Source of the DNA: Aureitalea marina
GTDB taxonomy: Bacteria > Bacteroidota > Bacteroidia > Flavobacteriales > Flavobacteriaceae
Direction of reading: 5' to 3'
DNA length: 64,000 bases
NCBI RefSeq assembly: GCF_002943755.1
Contig: NZ_MQUB01000001.1
Coordinates: forward strand, 1,228,501 to 1,292,500
Part shown: one piece after another, positions 19,032 through 27,730 of the stretch
Position numbering within the stretch: position 1 is the stretch's first letter
How the letters are laid out: every line of letters starts with the position of its first letter
Program-made: the position numbers and the translations under genes
The notes under the pieces: generated by a model
What the model saw: only the letters and a program-made list of their open reading frames with translations
Database searches by the model: none
What the model was told of the DNA's origin: nothing

Positions 19032-19064
19032 CAAATTTAAGTAAAATCAGATTTAACTGACAAG
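19032..19064 (-). promoter_or_regulatory. his operon promoter
   Basis: On the minus strand CTTG (complement of 19061-19064), 21 bp, then TAAATTTG (complement of 19032-19039). This matches the Bacteroidota TTG / TAnnTTTG consensus. The leader ATG is 9 bp beyond the -7 box, so the transcript would have a very short leader before hisL. Confidence 0.7.
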
Positions 19065-19098
19065 CCTTTCCGATGAAATTAGCGTTTCATTATGGGTA

Positions 19099-19115
19099 TA
19101 AATTTGTTAGCTTTG
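19099..19115 (+). promoter_or_regulatory. Candidate -7 boxes for the OmpA/HhH/symporter operon
   Basis: Two overlapping-distance TAnnTTTG matches occur: TAAATTTG (19099-19106) and TAGCTTTG (19108-19115). I find no good -33 TTG at 17-23 bp for either, so which one is used is open. Confidence 0.4.
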
Positions 19116-19161
19116 TTATTGTAAGTGAATTCGGTCAAATAAATCAACACCTGACCCCCGC

Positions 19162-20124
19162 ATGAAAAATTTCCTGATCGCTTTACTGATCTTCTGTGTC
19201 TGGGCTTTTTTTGCCCTATGGCTCTACAGTATGATGCGACCGGAACTCAGCGCCAGTAATTCAGGTGGTCCAGACCAGTCCACGTTGGTGGATCAGACCA
19301 ATTCTTCGGATACCTCCTCCCCTGCAGATGATACCAATTCCGAATCTGAAGAGGGAACTGTAACGAACAATATCCCTGGATTGATTGCCGTCAATCAGGC
19401 AGGAGACGTCATCTTCCGATTCGAAGAAGGAATCCCGATCAAGAGAAACCAGCCAGAATTGGCTGTACCGGCCTCGGTCGTCGATTTTAAGTACAAACTG
19501 AATACTTATCTGATTGAACATCCCGACCAGCAGCTCAACGTGATCGCCATGTACAGTGCTTCGGAAAATATCGAGACCCCTAACCTAGGTATTCAACGGG
19601 CAGAGTATATCAAACGTATGCTGATCGACCTAGGTATCGCTCCGGACCGCATCAAAGTTCGCTCCGTGATCAATGGGTTGGAATTTGACCGCTATGGAAG
19701 TTTTCCCAGTGGAATCTCCTTTGAATTTACACCTTGGGACGGGGAGATCACAGAACCGGTTCGCTCCAGCAGCAGCTTACCCTGGTCACGTACAGTCTAT
19801 CCTTGGTATACGGAAGAGCAGATACAGGTTAATTCTGATCTAAAGCGGCTCAGGGAAGAGATCATCGAGCTGAAGACGCTAAATCCCAATATGAAAATCA
19901 CCATTACCTCCCATACCAACGATATCGGAAGTGAGACTGATAACTATCGGCTTGGCCTTAAGTACGCCAAGCAAATGCGCTTGTATTTGGTCAGAAGAGC
20001 TGGGATGGAAAGGAAAAATATCATAGTTTTGTCTGAAGGGGAAACTAAGCCCATAGCACCCAACGAGACTAAAAAAGGTCGTAGATTGAACAAAAGGATG
20101 GAAGTCCTGGTTCAGAACCAATAA
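19162..20124 (+). CDS. Membrane-anchored protein with two OmpA-like domains
   Basis: A 320-residue protein with an N-terminal signal anchor (FLIALLIFCVWAFFALWLYSM) followed by a Ser/Asp-rich low-complexity linker (about 30-65). The C-terminal domain (about 220-320) is a clear OmpA C-terminal peptidoglycan-binding fold: ITITSHTNDIGSETDNYRLGLKYAKQMRLYL and LNKRMEVLV. A second, degenerate copy precedes it (about 75-180: LNVIAMYSASENIETPNLGIQRAEYIKRMLIDLGI). The arrangement suggests a link between inner membrane and peptidoglycan. It heads a three-gene unit with the HhH protein and the symporter. Confidence 0.8.
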   Translation: MKNFLIALLIFCVWAFFALWLYSMMRPELSASNSGGPDQSTLVDQTNSSDTSSPADDTNSESEEGTVTNNIPGLIAVNQAGDVIFRFEEGIPIKRNQPELAVPASVVDFKYKLNTYLIEHPDQQLNVIAMYSASENIETPNLGIQRAEYIKRMLIDLGIAPDRIKVRSVINGLEFDRYGSFPSGISFEFTPWDGEITEPVRSSSSLPWSRTVYPWYTEEQIQVNSDLKRLREEIIELKTLNPNMKITITSHTNDIGSETDNYRLGLKYAKQMRLYLVRRAGMERKNIIVLSEGETKPIAPNETKKGRRLNKRMEVLVQNQ

Positions 20125-20130
20125 TTGGAA

Positions 20131-20865
20131 ATGACAGAGTTTTTCGGAGATTTACCCAATTTGATCGGAATATTTGGCTTGATGCTATCCAGCTTCCTGA
20201 TCGGATATTTCTCGGCCTGGTGGTCGCAGAAGACTCGATTTGGTCAACTCACCAAGAAACTACAAGACCAGGTCAATCTTTTGAAATCTAAACTGGCAGC
20301 TGCTCAGATGGAAAGTCGACACGAAGAACTTCTGTCTGAAGAGCCTGCTCCTGAAAGACCCCAGATAGCCCCACAACGGTCCAAACCGACACCTGCTCCT
20401 ATGAGTAGGAAAGTCTACACCAAACCGGTTGAAGAGAAACCTACGCAACAAGCTGAAATTGCGGAGAAACCTGCGCAGTCTAGTATGACAACCCCTCCAC
20501 CACAACCGGAGCCTGTGGTAGAGCCAGAACCGACCGTCGAAAGACCGGCAGTAGCCGTATCACCGGAAAGGGTAGCTCAAAAGGCGCGATCCAGTTATAT
20601 CTCTTACTCCAAGTCCAAGCCCGAGTTGAACTTTGATAGTTTTGGCTATGCCGACCTGAACAATAAAGACGATTTGACCCGAATTAACGGAATTGGCCCT
20701 TACATTGAACAAAGACTCAATGAAATTGGCATCTTTAACTACGATCAGATCAGCAAACTTCAACTTGCCGACATCCGCGTGATCACCGAGCTGATCGATT
20801 TCTTCCCGGATCGCATAGAACGCGATAACTGGGTTGGACAAGCCAGATCCCTAATGGTTTACTAG
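20131..20865 (+). CDS. Membrane-anchored helix-hairpin-helix protein
   Basis: A 244-residue protein with one N-terminal transmembrane helix (LIGIFGLMLSSFLIGYFSAWW), a coiled-coil stretch (LQDQVNLLKSKLAAAQMES), a long Pro/Glu-rich linker (about 70-150) and a C-terminal helix-hairpin-helix domain. The HhH part (DLTRINGIGPYIEQRLNEIGIFNYDQISKL) resembles the domain of predicted 5' nucleases and L21/NADH dehydrogenase fusions, which often has no nuclease residues. I see no catalytic motif, so DNA or protein binding is inferred. I use ATG 20131; a TTG six bases earlier is also possible. It follows the OmpA gene by 6 bp. Confidence 0.75.
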   Translation: MTEFFGDLPNLIGIFGLMLSSFLIGYFSAWWSQKTRFGQLTKKLQDQVNLLKSKLAAAQMESRHEELLSEEPAPERPQIAPQRSKPTPAPMSRKVYTKPVEEKPTQQAEIAEKPAQSSMTTPPPQPEPVVEPEPTVERPAVAVSPERVAQKARSSYISYSKSKPELNFDSFGYADLNNKDDLTRINGIGPYIEQRLNEIGIFNYDQISKLQLADIRVITELIDFFPDRIERDNWVGQARSLMVY

Positions 20866-20866
20866 T

Positions 20867-22618
20867 ATGCAGCTGGCTACGCTGGACTGGATCCTGATCA
20901 TTTCCTTTTTTGTCATTTTCTTACTCATCGGACTCTTTGTCGCACGCCGAGCAGGTAAGAACACCCAGGAATTCTTTTTGTCGGGAAGAAATATGCCGTG
21001 GTGGTTATTGGGCATTTCCATGGTGGCAACCACCTTTTCTGCAGATACCCCTAACCTGGTCACAGATATTGTTCGGCAAAATGGAATTTCCGGTAACTGG
21101 GTCTGGTGGGCATTCCTGATCACAGGGATGCTAACGGTATTTGTGTATGCGAAACTCTGGAGGCGATCCCAAGTATTGACAGACCTGGAATTCTACGAAC
21201 TGCGCTACAGCGGAAAGGCAGCAGCCTTCCTGAGGGGTTTCAGAGCGCTTTATTTGGGGGTTTTCTTCAATGTGATGATCATGGCGGCGGTTTGCCTCGC
21301 GGCCATTAAGATCGGTGGTATCCTTTTTGGACTGGCTCCCTGGGAGTCCGTACTCTATGCATCCATTGTTACGGTGGCATATAGTTCTATTGGAGGGCTA
21401 CGAGGAGTGATCTTCACCGATTTTCTTCAGTTCGTTGTGGCCATGATCGGTTCTGTACTGGCGGCTATTTACATAATCAATATGCCGGAGATCGGTGGAT
21501 TGGAAAAACTGCTGACCCATGAGCAGGTAGCGGATAAACTGAACTTCTTACCAGATTTTAGCGATAATTCTGCCTTGTGGTCCCTACTGATCATCCCATT
21601 AGCTGTACAATGGTGGAGCGTCTGGTATCCAGGTGCTGAACCGGGTGGTGGTGGATATATCGCTCAAAGGATGCTTGCCGCCAAGGACGAAAAGAATGCC
21701 ATTGGTGCCACACTCTTATTCAATGTGGCCCATTATGCCCTTCGACCCTGGCCTTGGATACTGATTGCCCTGGCTTCTTTGGTCCTGTACCCGGAATTGA
21801 GTGATATTGCCCAGGAATTCCCAAATGCAACCCTGGGGCACGACCTGGGATACCCGGCCATGCTAACTAATTTACCTGCAGGACTACTGGGCTTGGTCGT
21901 TGCTTCCTTGATCGCCGCCTTCATGAGCACGATTTCTACCCATTTGAATTGGGGTTCTTCCTATGTCGCCCTGGATTTTTACAAACGATTTGTAAAGCCT
22001 GAGGCCTCTGAAAAAGAATTGGTCAATATTGGCAGACTGTCTACGGTATTATTAATGGCCATTGCAGCCTTGATCGCCTTGGCCCTGAGCGATGCCTTGA
22101 GTACCTTCTCCATTCTACTGCAGATTGGAGCCGGCACCGGTCTTATCTTTATACTCCGTTGGTTCTGGTGGCGTATCAATGCCTACAGCGAGATCACCGG
22201 GATGATTGTCTCCTTTGTCGTTGCCCTGGTATTCGAATTTGGCGGTATTGACTGGTCGGATTCGACCAAGCTAGTGGCAGGAGTCGGCATAACAACGGTT
22301 TGTTGGGTAGCAGTTACCCTATTGACACGACCAACTGATATTAGCGTTTTAAGTAGTTTCTACAATAAGATCAAACCGTATGGCAACGGCTGGAATGCAT
22401 TTAGGAAGCTGGCCGAGGCTAAAAATATCGAACTGGATAAAACCTCAGACAACTTCACCCGGGACCTGGCCAGTATGCTCTTGGGTATATTGTTCGTGTA
22501 TACAGCCCTTTTTGCGACCGGCTACATCATTTATGGCAATGTAACCGGATCGCTTGTGCTAGGCGGTATAAGCCTGGTTTCGGCCTACCTGATCTTCTAT
22601 TTCTGGAAGAAGAACTAA
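20867..22618 (+). CDS. Sodium:solute symporter (SSS family)
   Basis: A 583-residue transporter with about 13-14 transmembrane helices. Family signatures include FFLSGRNMPWWLLGISMVATTFSADTPNLV (first core helix with the Na+ site region), VAYSSIGGLRGVIFTDFLQF and the AAFMSTISTHLNWGSSYVALDFYKRF segment, which carries the Ser/Thr pair of the second sodium site. The substrate cannot be told from sequence. The ATG follows the HhH gene stop by one base. It is convergent with the prohibitin gene with only 5 bp between stops. Confidence 0.88.
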   Translation: MQLATLDWILIISFFVIFLLIGLFVARRAGKNTQEFFLSGRNMPWWLLGISMVATTFSADTPNLVTDIVRQNGISGNWVWWAFLITGMLTVFVYAKLWRRSQVLTDLEFYELRYSGKAAAFLRGFRALYLGVFFNVMIMAAVCLAAIKIGGILFGLAPWESVLYASIVTVAYSSIGGLRGVIFTDFLQFVVAMIGSVLAAIYIINMPEIGGLEKLLTHEQVADKLNFLPDFSDNSALWSLLIIPLAVQWWSVWYPGAEPGGGGYIAQRMLAAKDEKNAIGATLLFNVAHYALRPWPWILIALASLVLYPELSDIAQEFPNATLGHDLGYPAMLTNLPAGLLGLVVASLIAAFMSTISTHLNWGSSYVALDFYKRFVKPEASEKELVNIGRLSTVLLMAIAALIALALSDALSTFSILLQIGAGTGLIFILRWFWWRINAYSEITGMIVSFVVALVFEFGGIDWSDSTKLVAGVGITTVCWVAVTLLTRPTDISVLSSFYNKIKPYGNGWNAFRKLAEAKNIELDKTSDNFTRDLASMLLGILFVYTALFATGYIIYGNVTGSLVLGGISLVSAYLIFYFWKKN

Positions 22619-22623
22619 GTGTA

Positions 22624-23439
22624 TTAATTGTTGTTCAGGATAAGTGGAAGACCATTGTCTCCGGATCCAACCACCACGATCTTGGCATTGGGGGACTGAG
22701 CCAGTTCCAGTGTGGCCTGGATTCCTTTTTCCTGTAGGATCTTATCGGTTAGCGATGCACTGAGGATGGTGTTGGCGGCAGCCTTACCTTCTGCCTCAAT
22801 ACGCTGTCGCTCGGCTTCCTTTTCAGCTTTCTCCAAACGGAATTCGTATTCCAGGGCCTCTTGTTCCTGCTTCAACTTACGCTCAATGGCATCCTTGATG
22901 GTTGGAGGTAAGGTCACATCGCGCACCAAGACCTCATTCAGCTGAATATATTGCTTGTCCAGGATCTTCTTGGTCTCAGTAAATATCTCATCTTGAATGG
23001 CGTCTCGCTTGGACGAATACAACTGTTCCGGAGTATAACGCCCAACCACACTTCTCGCTGCCGATCGAATGGCTGGCTGAATAACGCGCCCCAGGTAGTT
23101 CTCTCCTTTTTCCTGGTGTAATTTCCCCAAGTCCGCATAGATGGGTTGATACCAGGCTGATGCCTCAATTTTGATCTCTAGTCCGTTGGACGAAAGCACA
23201 GGCATGGGTTCAAAGATCTCCTGTTGCCTTACTTCGTAAATATAGACCTTGTTCCAAGGAGCAATTACGTGAAAACCTTCACCCAATGGTGGCCCATCGG
23301 TCACTACTCCTCCTCCAAAGGTCTTATACAAAACACCGGCCTCTCCGGATCCGATGGTCACGGCCGATTTGGCCAATACGATAATAGTTATAATAATGAG
23401 GGCCAATACCGGTATCCCCACTTTGGGTAATCTTTCCAT
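22624..23439 (-). CDS. Prohibitin/SPFH-domain membrane protein
   Basis: A 271-residue protein with an N-terminal transmembrane helix (VGIPVLALIIITIIVLAKSAVTI) and an SPFH/band-7 domain (about 30-205; GEAGVLYKTFGGGVVTDGPPLGEGFHVIAPWNKVYIYEVRQQE). A charged coiled-coil (KLKQEQEALEYEFRLEKAEKEAERQRIEAEGKA) and a short tail follow. Such proteins oligomerise into large membrane rings and help organise membrane proteases in mitochondria and bacteria. It lies 22 bp downstream of the VWA gene and is probably in one transcript with it and fabG. Confidence 0.85.
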   Translation of the reverse strand: MERLPKVGIPVLALIIITIIVLAKSAVTIGSGEAGVLYKTFGGGVVTDGPPLGEGFHVIAPWNKVYIYEVRQQEIFEPMPVLSSNGLEIKIEASAWYQPIYADLGKLHQEKGENYLGRVIQPAIRSAARSVVGRYTPEQLYSSKRDAIQDEIFTETKKILDKQYIQLNEVLVRDVTLPPTIKDAIERKLKQEQEALEYEFRLEKAEKEAERQRIEAEGKAAANTILSASLTDKILQEKGIQATLELAQSPNAKIVVVGSGDNGLPLILNNN

Positions 23440-23461
23440 GATAAATTATTTTGTTATGATA

Positions 23462-25495
23462 TTAGATAAGTCCGTTGTACTTCCTGATGAACCACTCTGC
23501 TGCTAAGGATAGAACCAGTAAAGCGAGCAGGTATTTCCAGTCTATTAAAGGTACGATTTTTTGTTCGCTTTTTTGAATCAACTGGTAGCGTTGATCGGCA
23601 AGCAACTGAGCAAAGAGCACATCCCGGTCACTCCAAAGATAGGCCTCTGCTTCCCGATTAGTCGCCATCCTCCTAAGTTTCGTTACAGCGGTGGTCAGGT
23701 ATTGTTTCTCCAGGTTGAAGTCCAGAATGGTTAAAGACCCGGATCTGGATAGCCCCTGATCTTCTGCGTTGATCTCAAAGCTGTATTCACCAGCAGCAAG
23801 ATCACTCAGGTCTAGTTCAAAATAGTTGTTCTTTAGCAACATAGGCCGATTGATGACTTGGTTACTTCCCAAGTCTACCAGTCGACAATTCAACCGAACA
23901 TTCGGGTCAAAAACATAGTTTTGATCGAAGTACTGAGCTCGGATAGATATGGGACCATTGTTGTAGTAGAATGTCTCGCTATCTAACGTTAGCCTGGAAC
24001 GTTGGCTGTTATCTGACAAGTATTGGACCATCTGGCCCAGAAAGGAATCGTAGCTCACAAAATCTCCATCCACCAAATAGTTCCTCGAGCGCCACTTCCA
24101 TATTCCTTCCCCATCCCAAATTCCGTAGCGGGCTCTACCAGAACTCCAGGTGGTCAACATGGGGCTACCACTCAGTATCCCATCGATACTTTGCCTGAGT
24201 AAGACCTTATTTGACACCAGGACTGTCAAAGTTCCAAAAGTGGTCTGTAGGGGTGGTAATCGATCAAAATCGAGATCGGGAACGGCAAAATTATCATAAC
24301 TCGAATCCAAACGACCTTGAGAGTACTCGGATTGCCGGCTGTAGTCTTTCTCAAAGAAATCCTGACTCCTGTTGAGCCAATTCCATTGAGTGGCCAATCC
24401 GGTAATGAACAAGGCACTCCGTTCCTGCTCTACAGTGGTTCGTATCAACTGCTCAAAACTCCTGTCGGGTTGATAAAAAATCAGCAATTGGGCTTGATCC
24501 ATCCTGTTTATCGCCTCCTGAGGGGTGACCAAGGTGACCTTACGTTGTTCATTGGTTTCAATAGAGCGTTTCAGCATCCCCAGATCCGGATGACTCATAT
24601 TGCTGACCAGCATGACCTCGGAAGTCTCGTCAACTACCTCAACTGCAAAGGGACGCTGGTTATTATCCCTGTTTCGCTCTGAACTCAATCCTGAAACACG
24701 GACGGTATAGCGCTGCACGCCTATTTGTTCTGCTGGCAAGTTCAAAGATACAGTCCGGCTATTCTGTTCCTGGTTCAGATCAATAAGCTCATTGTAGACC
24801 GTTCCGGTCCCGGACAGTATCTCGAAACGAGCTTCAACTTCACCTCTTCCCTGATAATTGACCACCACCTCAACTGGAAATTCATTACCCAAAAAGGCAT
24901 ATCGGTTCGCATTGACCTGCGCGATCGAAAGATCTTCGAATGGAATGGTATCACCCATGATCAGGGGGTAAACCGGCATGCGGTCAGTAGTACGGGCAAA
25001 TTCGTAATCCTCCCCCAGGGTTTGATTCCCGTCGGACAACAACAAGGCTACTCCCGTTTCCTCCTTGTAAAGCCCGGAAATACCTTTAAGCGCTGCCGTA
25101 ATATTGGTTAGGGGTTCGTCAAAACTCAAACTATCAGCAGGTCTTAACTGTCCCCCGAATTGATATTGCCGAATATCGAATCGCTCATTTAATGCCTCAT
25201 TTTCACTGATCTCAGCACCCATTGCCAATGATATACTGTCCAGACCTAATTCCTTCATAGAGGCAGAATTATCCGTGAGGACCACCAGTTGAGGCTTGAC
25301 CAATTTATAGATGGTGTTACTGATGGTGGGATTGATCAAAAGGATCAACAGGGTGAAGATCACTAGGAATCGCAGTCCTCCCAATAACCATCTAAGCGGT
25401 AGGCGTTGACGAGACCGGTATCCATACATAAAAAAGGCCAGAGCAGCTGCTGCTACTCCGGCTAAGATCAAATATAGAACGGTGTTCCCGGTCAT
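23462..25495 (-). CDS. Membrane protein with degenerate von Willebrand A domain
   Basis: A 677-residue protein with two N-terminal helices (LYLILAGVAAAALAFFMYGY; LRFLVIFTLLILLINPTI) and one close to the C-terminus (LLALLVLSLAAEWFI). The region after the second helix reads QLVVLTDNSASM, a MIDAS-like D.S.S motif, followed by the SDGNQT segment. The rest is beta-rich, with a repeat of Ig-like extracytoplasmic regions. The design resembles BatA/aerotolerance-like VWA proteins and glutamine amidotransferase-like membrane proteins of Bacteroidota. The function is unknown. It lies 3 bp after fabG. Confidence 0.72.
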   Translation of the reverse strand: MTGNTVLYLILAGVAAAALAFFMYGYRSRQRLPLRWLLGGLRFLVIFTLLILLINPTISNTIYKLVKPQLVVLTDNSASMKELGLDSISLAMGAEISENEALNERFDIRQYQFGGQLRPADSLSFDEPLTNITAALKGISGLYKEETGVALLLSDGNQTLGEDYEFARTTDRMPVYPLIMGDTIPFEDLSIAQVNANRYAFLGNEFPVEVVVNYQGRGEVEARFEILSGTGTVYNELIDLNQEQNSRTVSLNLPAEQIGVQRYTVRVSGLSSERNRDNNQRPFAVEVVDETSEVMLVSNMSHPDLGMLKRSIETNEQRKVTLVTPQEAINRMDQAQLLIFYQPDRSFEQLIRTTVEQERSALFITGLATQWNWLNRSQDFFEKDYSRQSEYSQGRLDSSYDNFAVPDLDFDRLPPLQTTFGTLTVLVSNKVLLRQSIDGILSGSPMLTTWSSGRARYGIWDGEGIWKWRSRNYLVDGDFVSYDSFLGQMVQYLSDNSQRSRLTLDSETFYYNNGPISIRAQYFDQNYVFDPNVRLNCRLVDLGSNQVINRPMLLKNNYFELDLSDLAAGEYSFEINAEDQGLSRSGSLTILDFNLEKQYLTTAVTKLRRMATNREAEAYLWSDRDVLFAQLLADQRYQLIQKSEQKIVPLIDWKYLLALLVLSLAAEWFIRKYNGLI

Positions 25496-25498
25496 GAA

Positions 25499-26245
25499 TT
25501 AAGTCAGCATTCCTCCATCCACATTCAACACCTGTCCGGTCACATAGGAAGAAAGGTCGCTACCCAGATAGACACAGGCATTGGCAATGTCTTCCGGAGT
25601 ACCACCCCGCTTCAGTGGAATGGCATCCCTCCAACCCTGCACAACGGCTTCATCCAGTTTACCGGTCATCTCGGTCTCAATAAATCCAGGTGCAATGGCA
25701 TTACACCGGATGTTGCGGCTACCCAATTCCAAGGCTACAGACTTGGTAAATCCAAGAATTCCAGCCTTTGATGCCGCATAGTTGGTTTGACCGGCATTCC
25801 CCTTAACACCGACCACAGAACTCATATTGATAATGGATCCCGCACGTTGTTTCAACATGGTACGCTGCACAGCCTTGGTCATATTAAAGACCGATTTTAG
25901 GTTGACCTCCACCACTTTGTCGAAGTCCTCCTCGGACATTCGCATCAACAGGTTATCCTTGGTAATCCCGGCATTGTTGATCACAATGTCGATCTGACCA
26001 AAATCTTCCAGTACCTGAGAGATCAGTTCCTGGGCTTGCTCGTAATCGGCCGCATTGCTCTTATAGGCCTTAACCTTAACGCCCTGGGCTGATGCTTCGC
26101 TGGCAATTTCCTCGGCGGCCTCAGCCGACGAATTATACGTAAATGCCACCTGGGCTCCATGGCGGGCATAGGCCTCTACAATTCCTTTTCCTATCCCTCG
26201 GCTTCCCCCGGTAATGATGGCTGTTTTTCCTTCGAGTAGTTTCAT
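25499..26245 (-). CDS. fabG: 3-oxoacyl-ACP reductase
   Basis: A 248-residue short-chain dehydrogenase. The cofactor loop is TGGSRGIGKG (12-21), NNAGIT follows at about 90, and the catalytic Ser-Tyr-Lys are Ser142/143, Tyr156 and Lys160 (MSSVVG...TNYAASK). The C-terminus SYVTGQVLNVDGGM is the FabG signature. It reduces beta-ketoacyl-ACP with NADPH in fatty acid elongation. It heads an operon with the VWA and prohibitin genes. Confidence 0.9.
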   Translation of the reverse strand: MKLLEGKTAIITGGSRGIGKGIVEAYARHGAQVAFTYNSSAEAAEEIASEASAQGVKVKAYKSNAADYEQAQELISQVLEDFGQIDIVINNAGITKDNLLMRMSEEDFDKVVEVNLKSVFNMTKAVQRTMLKQRAGSIINMSSVVGVKGNAGQTNYAASKAGILGFTKSVALELGSRNIRCNAIAPGFIETEMTGKLDEAVVQGWRDAIPLKRGGTPEDIANACVYLGSDLSSYVTGQVLNVDGGMLT

Positions 26246-26267
26246 ATGCTGCAGTTAAGTTGAACCT

Positions 26268-26295
26268 CAAATATAGCGAATCCTTTACGCAACAA
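26268..26295 (-). promoter_or_regulatory. Promoter for fabG
   Basis: On the minus strand TTG (complement of 26293-26295), 17 bp, then TATATTTG (complement of 26268-26275), 22 bp before the fabG ATG. Confidence 0.55.
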
Positions 26296-26298
26296 GCG

Positions 26299-26326
26299 TA
26301 AAAAAACCCGGTTGATCACCGGGTTT
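26299..26326 (-). terminator. Terminator after sucD
   Basis: Perfect 9-bp stem AAACCCGGT / ACCGGGTTT with a 5-base loop, followed on the minus strand by a T-run. It separates sucD from the fabG promoter. Confidence 0.85.
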
Positions 26327-26348
26327 ATCGTTAATTATATGATAAATG

Positions 26349-27221
26349 TTATCCGAGTACTTCGGCCACTTTTTTACCGATCTCAGCCGGGGAATCTACC
26401 ACGTGTATCCCACAAGCTCTCATGATCTTCTTTTTGGCCTGGGCTGTATCGTCAGATCCACCAACTATGGCTCCGGCATGTCCCATGGTCCTTCCGGCCG
26501 GTGCAGTCTCACCTGCGATGAATCCAACCACTGGTTTGTTACTTCCGGACGCTTTGTACCAATTGGCTGCTTCTGCTTCCAATTGTCCTCCGATCTCCCC
26601 GATCATGACCACAGCTTCAGTCTCGTCGTCCATGATCAGCATTTCCAGAGCAGCTTTAGTGGTTGTCCCGATGATAGGATCTCCTCCTATACCGATAGCA
26701 GTTGTAATCCCGAGTCCTTCACGAACGACCTGATCGGCGGCCTCGTAAGTAAGAGTCCCGGATTTAGAGACGATACCTACTTTTCCTTTTTTGAATACAA
26801 ATCCGGGCATGATTCCCACTTTAGCCTCACCCGGCGTAATAACCCCTGGGCAATTAGGACCAACCAATTGACAATCCCTGTCCTGGATGTAAGCGTAGGC
26901 CTTGATCATATCGGCAACCGGAATACCTTCTGTGATCGTAATGATCACTTTGATGCCTGCGTCGGCGGCTTCCATGATAGCGTCTGCTGCGAAGGCCGGT
27001 GGAACAAAGATGATACTGGTATCGGCCCCTACAGCCTCTACGGCCTCAGATACCGTATTGAATACCGGTTTGTCCAAATGTGTTTGTCCTCCCTTACCTG
27101 GAGTCACACCCCCTACTACCTGGGTGCCGTATTCGATCATCTGAGAGGCGTGGAAAGTTCCTTCGCTTCCTGTAAAACCTTGTACGATGATCTTAGAATC
27201 TTTGTTGACGAGTACACTCAT
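26349..27221 (-). CDS. sucD: Succinyl-CoA synthetase alpha subunit
   Basis: A 290-residue subunit of the TCA-cycle enzyme that makes succinate and ATP or GTP. The CoA-binding Rossmann part starts with DSKIIVQGFTGSEGTFHASQMIEYGT, and the NCPGVITPGEAKVGIMPG segment follows. The phosphorylated histidine is His248 in RTMGHAGAIVGG. The beta subunit gene (sucC) is not adjacent, which is common in this group. A -7-like TATTTTTG box (complement of 27280-27287) lies about 60 bp upstream; no matching -33 is clear. A long open frame on the opposite strand is a codon-bias shadow. Confidence 0.95.
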   Translation of the reverse strand: MSVLVNKDSKIIVQGFTGSEGTFHASQMIEYGTQVVGGVTPGKGGQTHLDKPVFNTVSEAVEAVGADTSIIFVPPAFAADAIMEAADAGIKVIITITEGIPVADMIKAYAYIQDRDCQLVGPNCPGVITPGEAKVGIMPGFVFKKGKVGIVSKSGTLTYEAADQVVREGLGITTAIGIGGDPIIGTTTKAALEMLIMDDETEAVVMIGEIGGQLEAEAANWYKASGSNKPVVGFIAGETAPAGRTMGHAGAIVGGSDDTAQAKKKIMRACGIHVVDSPAEIGKKVAEVLG

Positions 27222-27316
27222 TGCTTTAGTCGCTGTTGTTGATTAGCGCGGTGCACAGAGGCATCCGCATATTCGATGGCAAAAATAAGGCTTTTAAGCT
27301 ATTCCGGGAAGGGAAT

Positions 27317-27730
27317 TCAGACCTTAACTTTATGATAGGATTCTGTGGTGTCGTCCTTGTCCGTTACAGGTTGGGAAACCTGGTATCCACGGAACAATTT
27401 ATCGTCCTTGATCTCCCAGATCGCAATGAAATGAGCAATTCCCAGCTCTTCATCCGGATTTTCAATGGTCCGTATGTAGTATTTGTAGCGAATGGTTACA
27501 TGGTTGTCGTCCTGTAGCAGATGACTGACTTCTACCCGCAGGTCGTCATAGGTTCTTCGGATCTCTGAAAAGAAACCGACTATGTCATCGTAATGCATAA
27601 TGCTCAAACCATCACTACTATTCCAGATCAGGATGACATCCGGGTGAAAATAACGTTGCATCACCCTGGGATCACCCAAAATATCGGCGAGATAAAAATT
27701 TCGGACTACCTCTTTTGCACTTCTACTCAT
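27317..27730 (-). CDS. NTF2-like (SnoaL-fold) protein
   Basis: A 137-residue protein of the NTF2-like cone fold (KEVVRNFYLADILGDPRVMQRYFHPDVILIWNSSDG...HFIAIWEIKDDKLFRGYQVSQP). Members include isomerases, hydrolases and simple binding proteins, so the role is open. I choose ATG 27730 (MSRSAKEV), which overlaps the upstream lpxD-like stop by 8 bp; a start four codons earlier is possible. It is the last gene of the lpx cluster before sucD. Confidence 0.7.
   Translation of the reverse strand: MSRSAKEVVRNFYLADILGDPRVMQRYFHPDVILIWNSSDGLSIMHYDDIVGFFSEIRRTYDDLRVEVSHLLQDDNHVTIRYKYYIRTIENPDEELGIAHFIAIWEIKDDKLFRGYQVSQPVTDKDDTTESYHKVKV

Noticed and set aside
26346-27242. 298-residue open frame on the plus strand opposite sucD
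   Set aside because: It mirrors the sucD gene almost end to end, is Ser/His/Asp-rich and has no family pattern. It is a codon-bias shadow.
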